From positions 1-37,263 of the forward strand of contig JALOSG010000002.1 in the NCBI GenBank assembly GCA_025458665.1: a stretch of DNA of 37,263 bases, given 5' to 3'. Position 1 is the stretch's first letter; each line of letters begins with the position of its first letter. The translations under genes were made by a program, and so were the position numbers. Positions 36,316-37,263 of the stretch are shown piece by piece. The DNA comes from Serpentinimonas sp. Its GTDB lineage: Bacteria > Pseudomonadota > Gammaproteobacteria > Burkholderiales > Burkholderiaceae_C. Below the pieces are notes generated by a model, which worked only from the letters and a program-made list of their open reading frames with translations, was not told where the DNA came from and ran no database searches.

Positions 36316-37031
36316 ACCACCCGATGGACCACCCCATGAGCCGCGCCATGAAGAACCCATCCGCCCCTCCGGGCTCCCTCCACCGGCACTGGCTGGGTGC
36401 ACTGCTGGCCCTCAGCGCGGTGCTTCCCATGGCTGGCTACGCCGCGCCGGTGGACGATGCGGTGCAAGCCCTGCAACGGGACTGGGAAGTGATCCGCTAC
36501 CAGACGCCACCCGCCGAGAAGGCGCGCCGCTTTGAAATCCTCAGCGCCAAGGCCCATGAGGTGGCCTTGAGTTTTCCGCAGCACAGCGAGCCACTGGTGT
36601 GGGAGGGCATAGTCCTGAGCTCCTGGGCTGGCGAGCGCGGTGGTCTGGGCGCGCTGTCGCTGGTGAAGGAAGCCAAGGCGGCGTATGAGAAAGCCATCGA
36701 CATGAACGGCCAGGCGCTGGAAGGTTCGGCCTACGCCAGCCTGGGCGTGCTGTACTACAAAGTGCCCGGCTGGCCGCTGGGCTTTGGCGACAAGGCCAAG
36801 GCCGAAGCGCTGTTGAAGCAGGCCCTGCAGATCAACCCCGACGGCATAGACCCCAACTTTTTCTATGCCGAGTTTCTGTTTGAAAACGGCCGTGCCAGCG
36901 AAGCGGTGCCCTACGCACAACGGGCTTTGCAGGCAGCCCCGCGGCCCAACCGCCAGATTGCCGATGCAGGCCGGCGTGAGGAAATCAAGGCGCTCCTGCA
37001 GAAACTGCCGCAGCAGCAGGCGGCCAGGTAA
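36312..37031 (+). CDS. Exported TPR-like protein
   Basis: Hydrophobic leader 'WLGALLALSAVLPMAGYAAP', then helical repeats 'AKAAYEKAIDMNGQALEGSAYASLGVLYY', 'AEALLKQALQINPDG'. ATGA overlap with SDR; start among several ATGs uncertain. Confidence 0.85.
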   Translation: MNHPMDHPMSRAMKNPSAPPGSLHRHWLGALLALSAVLPMAGYAAPVDDAVQALQRDWEVIRYQTPPAEKARRFEILSAKAHEVALSFPQHSEPLVWEGIVLSSWAGERGGLGALSLVKEAKAAYEKAIDMNGQALEGSAYASLGVLYYKVPGWPLGFGDKAKAEALLKQALQINPDGIDPNFFYAEFLFENGRASEAVPYAQRALQAAPRPNRQIADAGRREEIKALLQKLPQQQAAR

Positions 37032-37034
37032 GGC

Positions 37035-37263
37035 CGTTGACGGGGAGGCGCAGCACCCAAACAGCGCATGCGCTATGGCCTTGCGGGTCAGGTCGGGCAT
37101 GGGCTCAGCGCTGGCTGTGAGCTGTCCGGTCTGTGCGTCGTACCGCATGGCCGCAGGCGGCAGGTCTGGCCGCAACAGCACCACCCGGTCCCCCTCCATG
37201 TAGGCCTGGGTTTTGTCGAATTGCATGATGGCGCGGCCGGTACGCTGACGCTGGGCCGGGTCG
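37035..37263 (-). CDS. Partial hypothetical protein at the right edge (stop not resolved)
   Basis: Minus-strand frame reads 'DPAQRQRTGRAIMQFDKTQAYMEGDRVVLLRPDLPPAAMRYDAQTGQLTASAEPMPDLTRKAIAHALFG', protein-like, but no in-frame stop occurs before the TPR gene. Confidence 0.35.

Overview
GC-rich chromosomal window of betaproteobacterial (probably Comamonadaceae-like) character, with no mobile element or CRISPR array recognised. Left to right: the 3' end of a YheT-like hydrolase; a conserved hypothetical; a c-type cytochrome with an intrinsic terminator; tRNA-Arg(CCG); a TetR regulator plus DhlA-like haloalkane dehalogenase; a tetR-OMF-MFP-RND efflux operon; a GDPD-family phosphodiesterase; a LuxR-type response regulator with a hybrid histidine kinase; a two-partner secretion locus (TpsB plus a 3004-aa TpsA); an MCP; a GAF/PAS/GGDEF/EAL protein; and a right-hand co-directional cluster (MMPL transporter, thermostable-hemolysin family, AMP-binding ligase, TenA/heme-oxygenase-like diiron protein, SDR, TPR-like secreted protein). 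The two most interesting items are: (1) the TpsA ends in a Pro/Arg-rich linker and a C-terminal module that resembles the core of plant IQM proteins, with no VENN motif and no downstream immunity gene; (2) the right-hand cluster looks like a small lipid-derived metabolite pathway with its own exporter. All assignments come from reading the supplied sequence and translations plus remembered family signatures; no database search was run.
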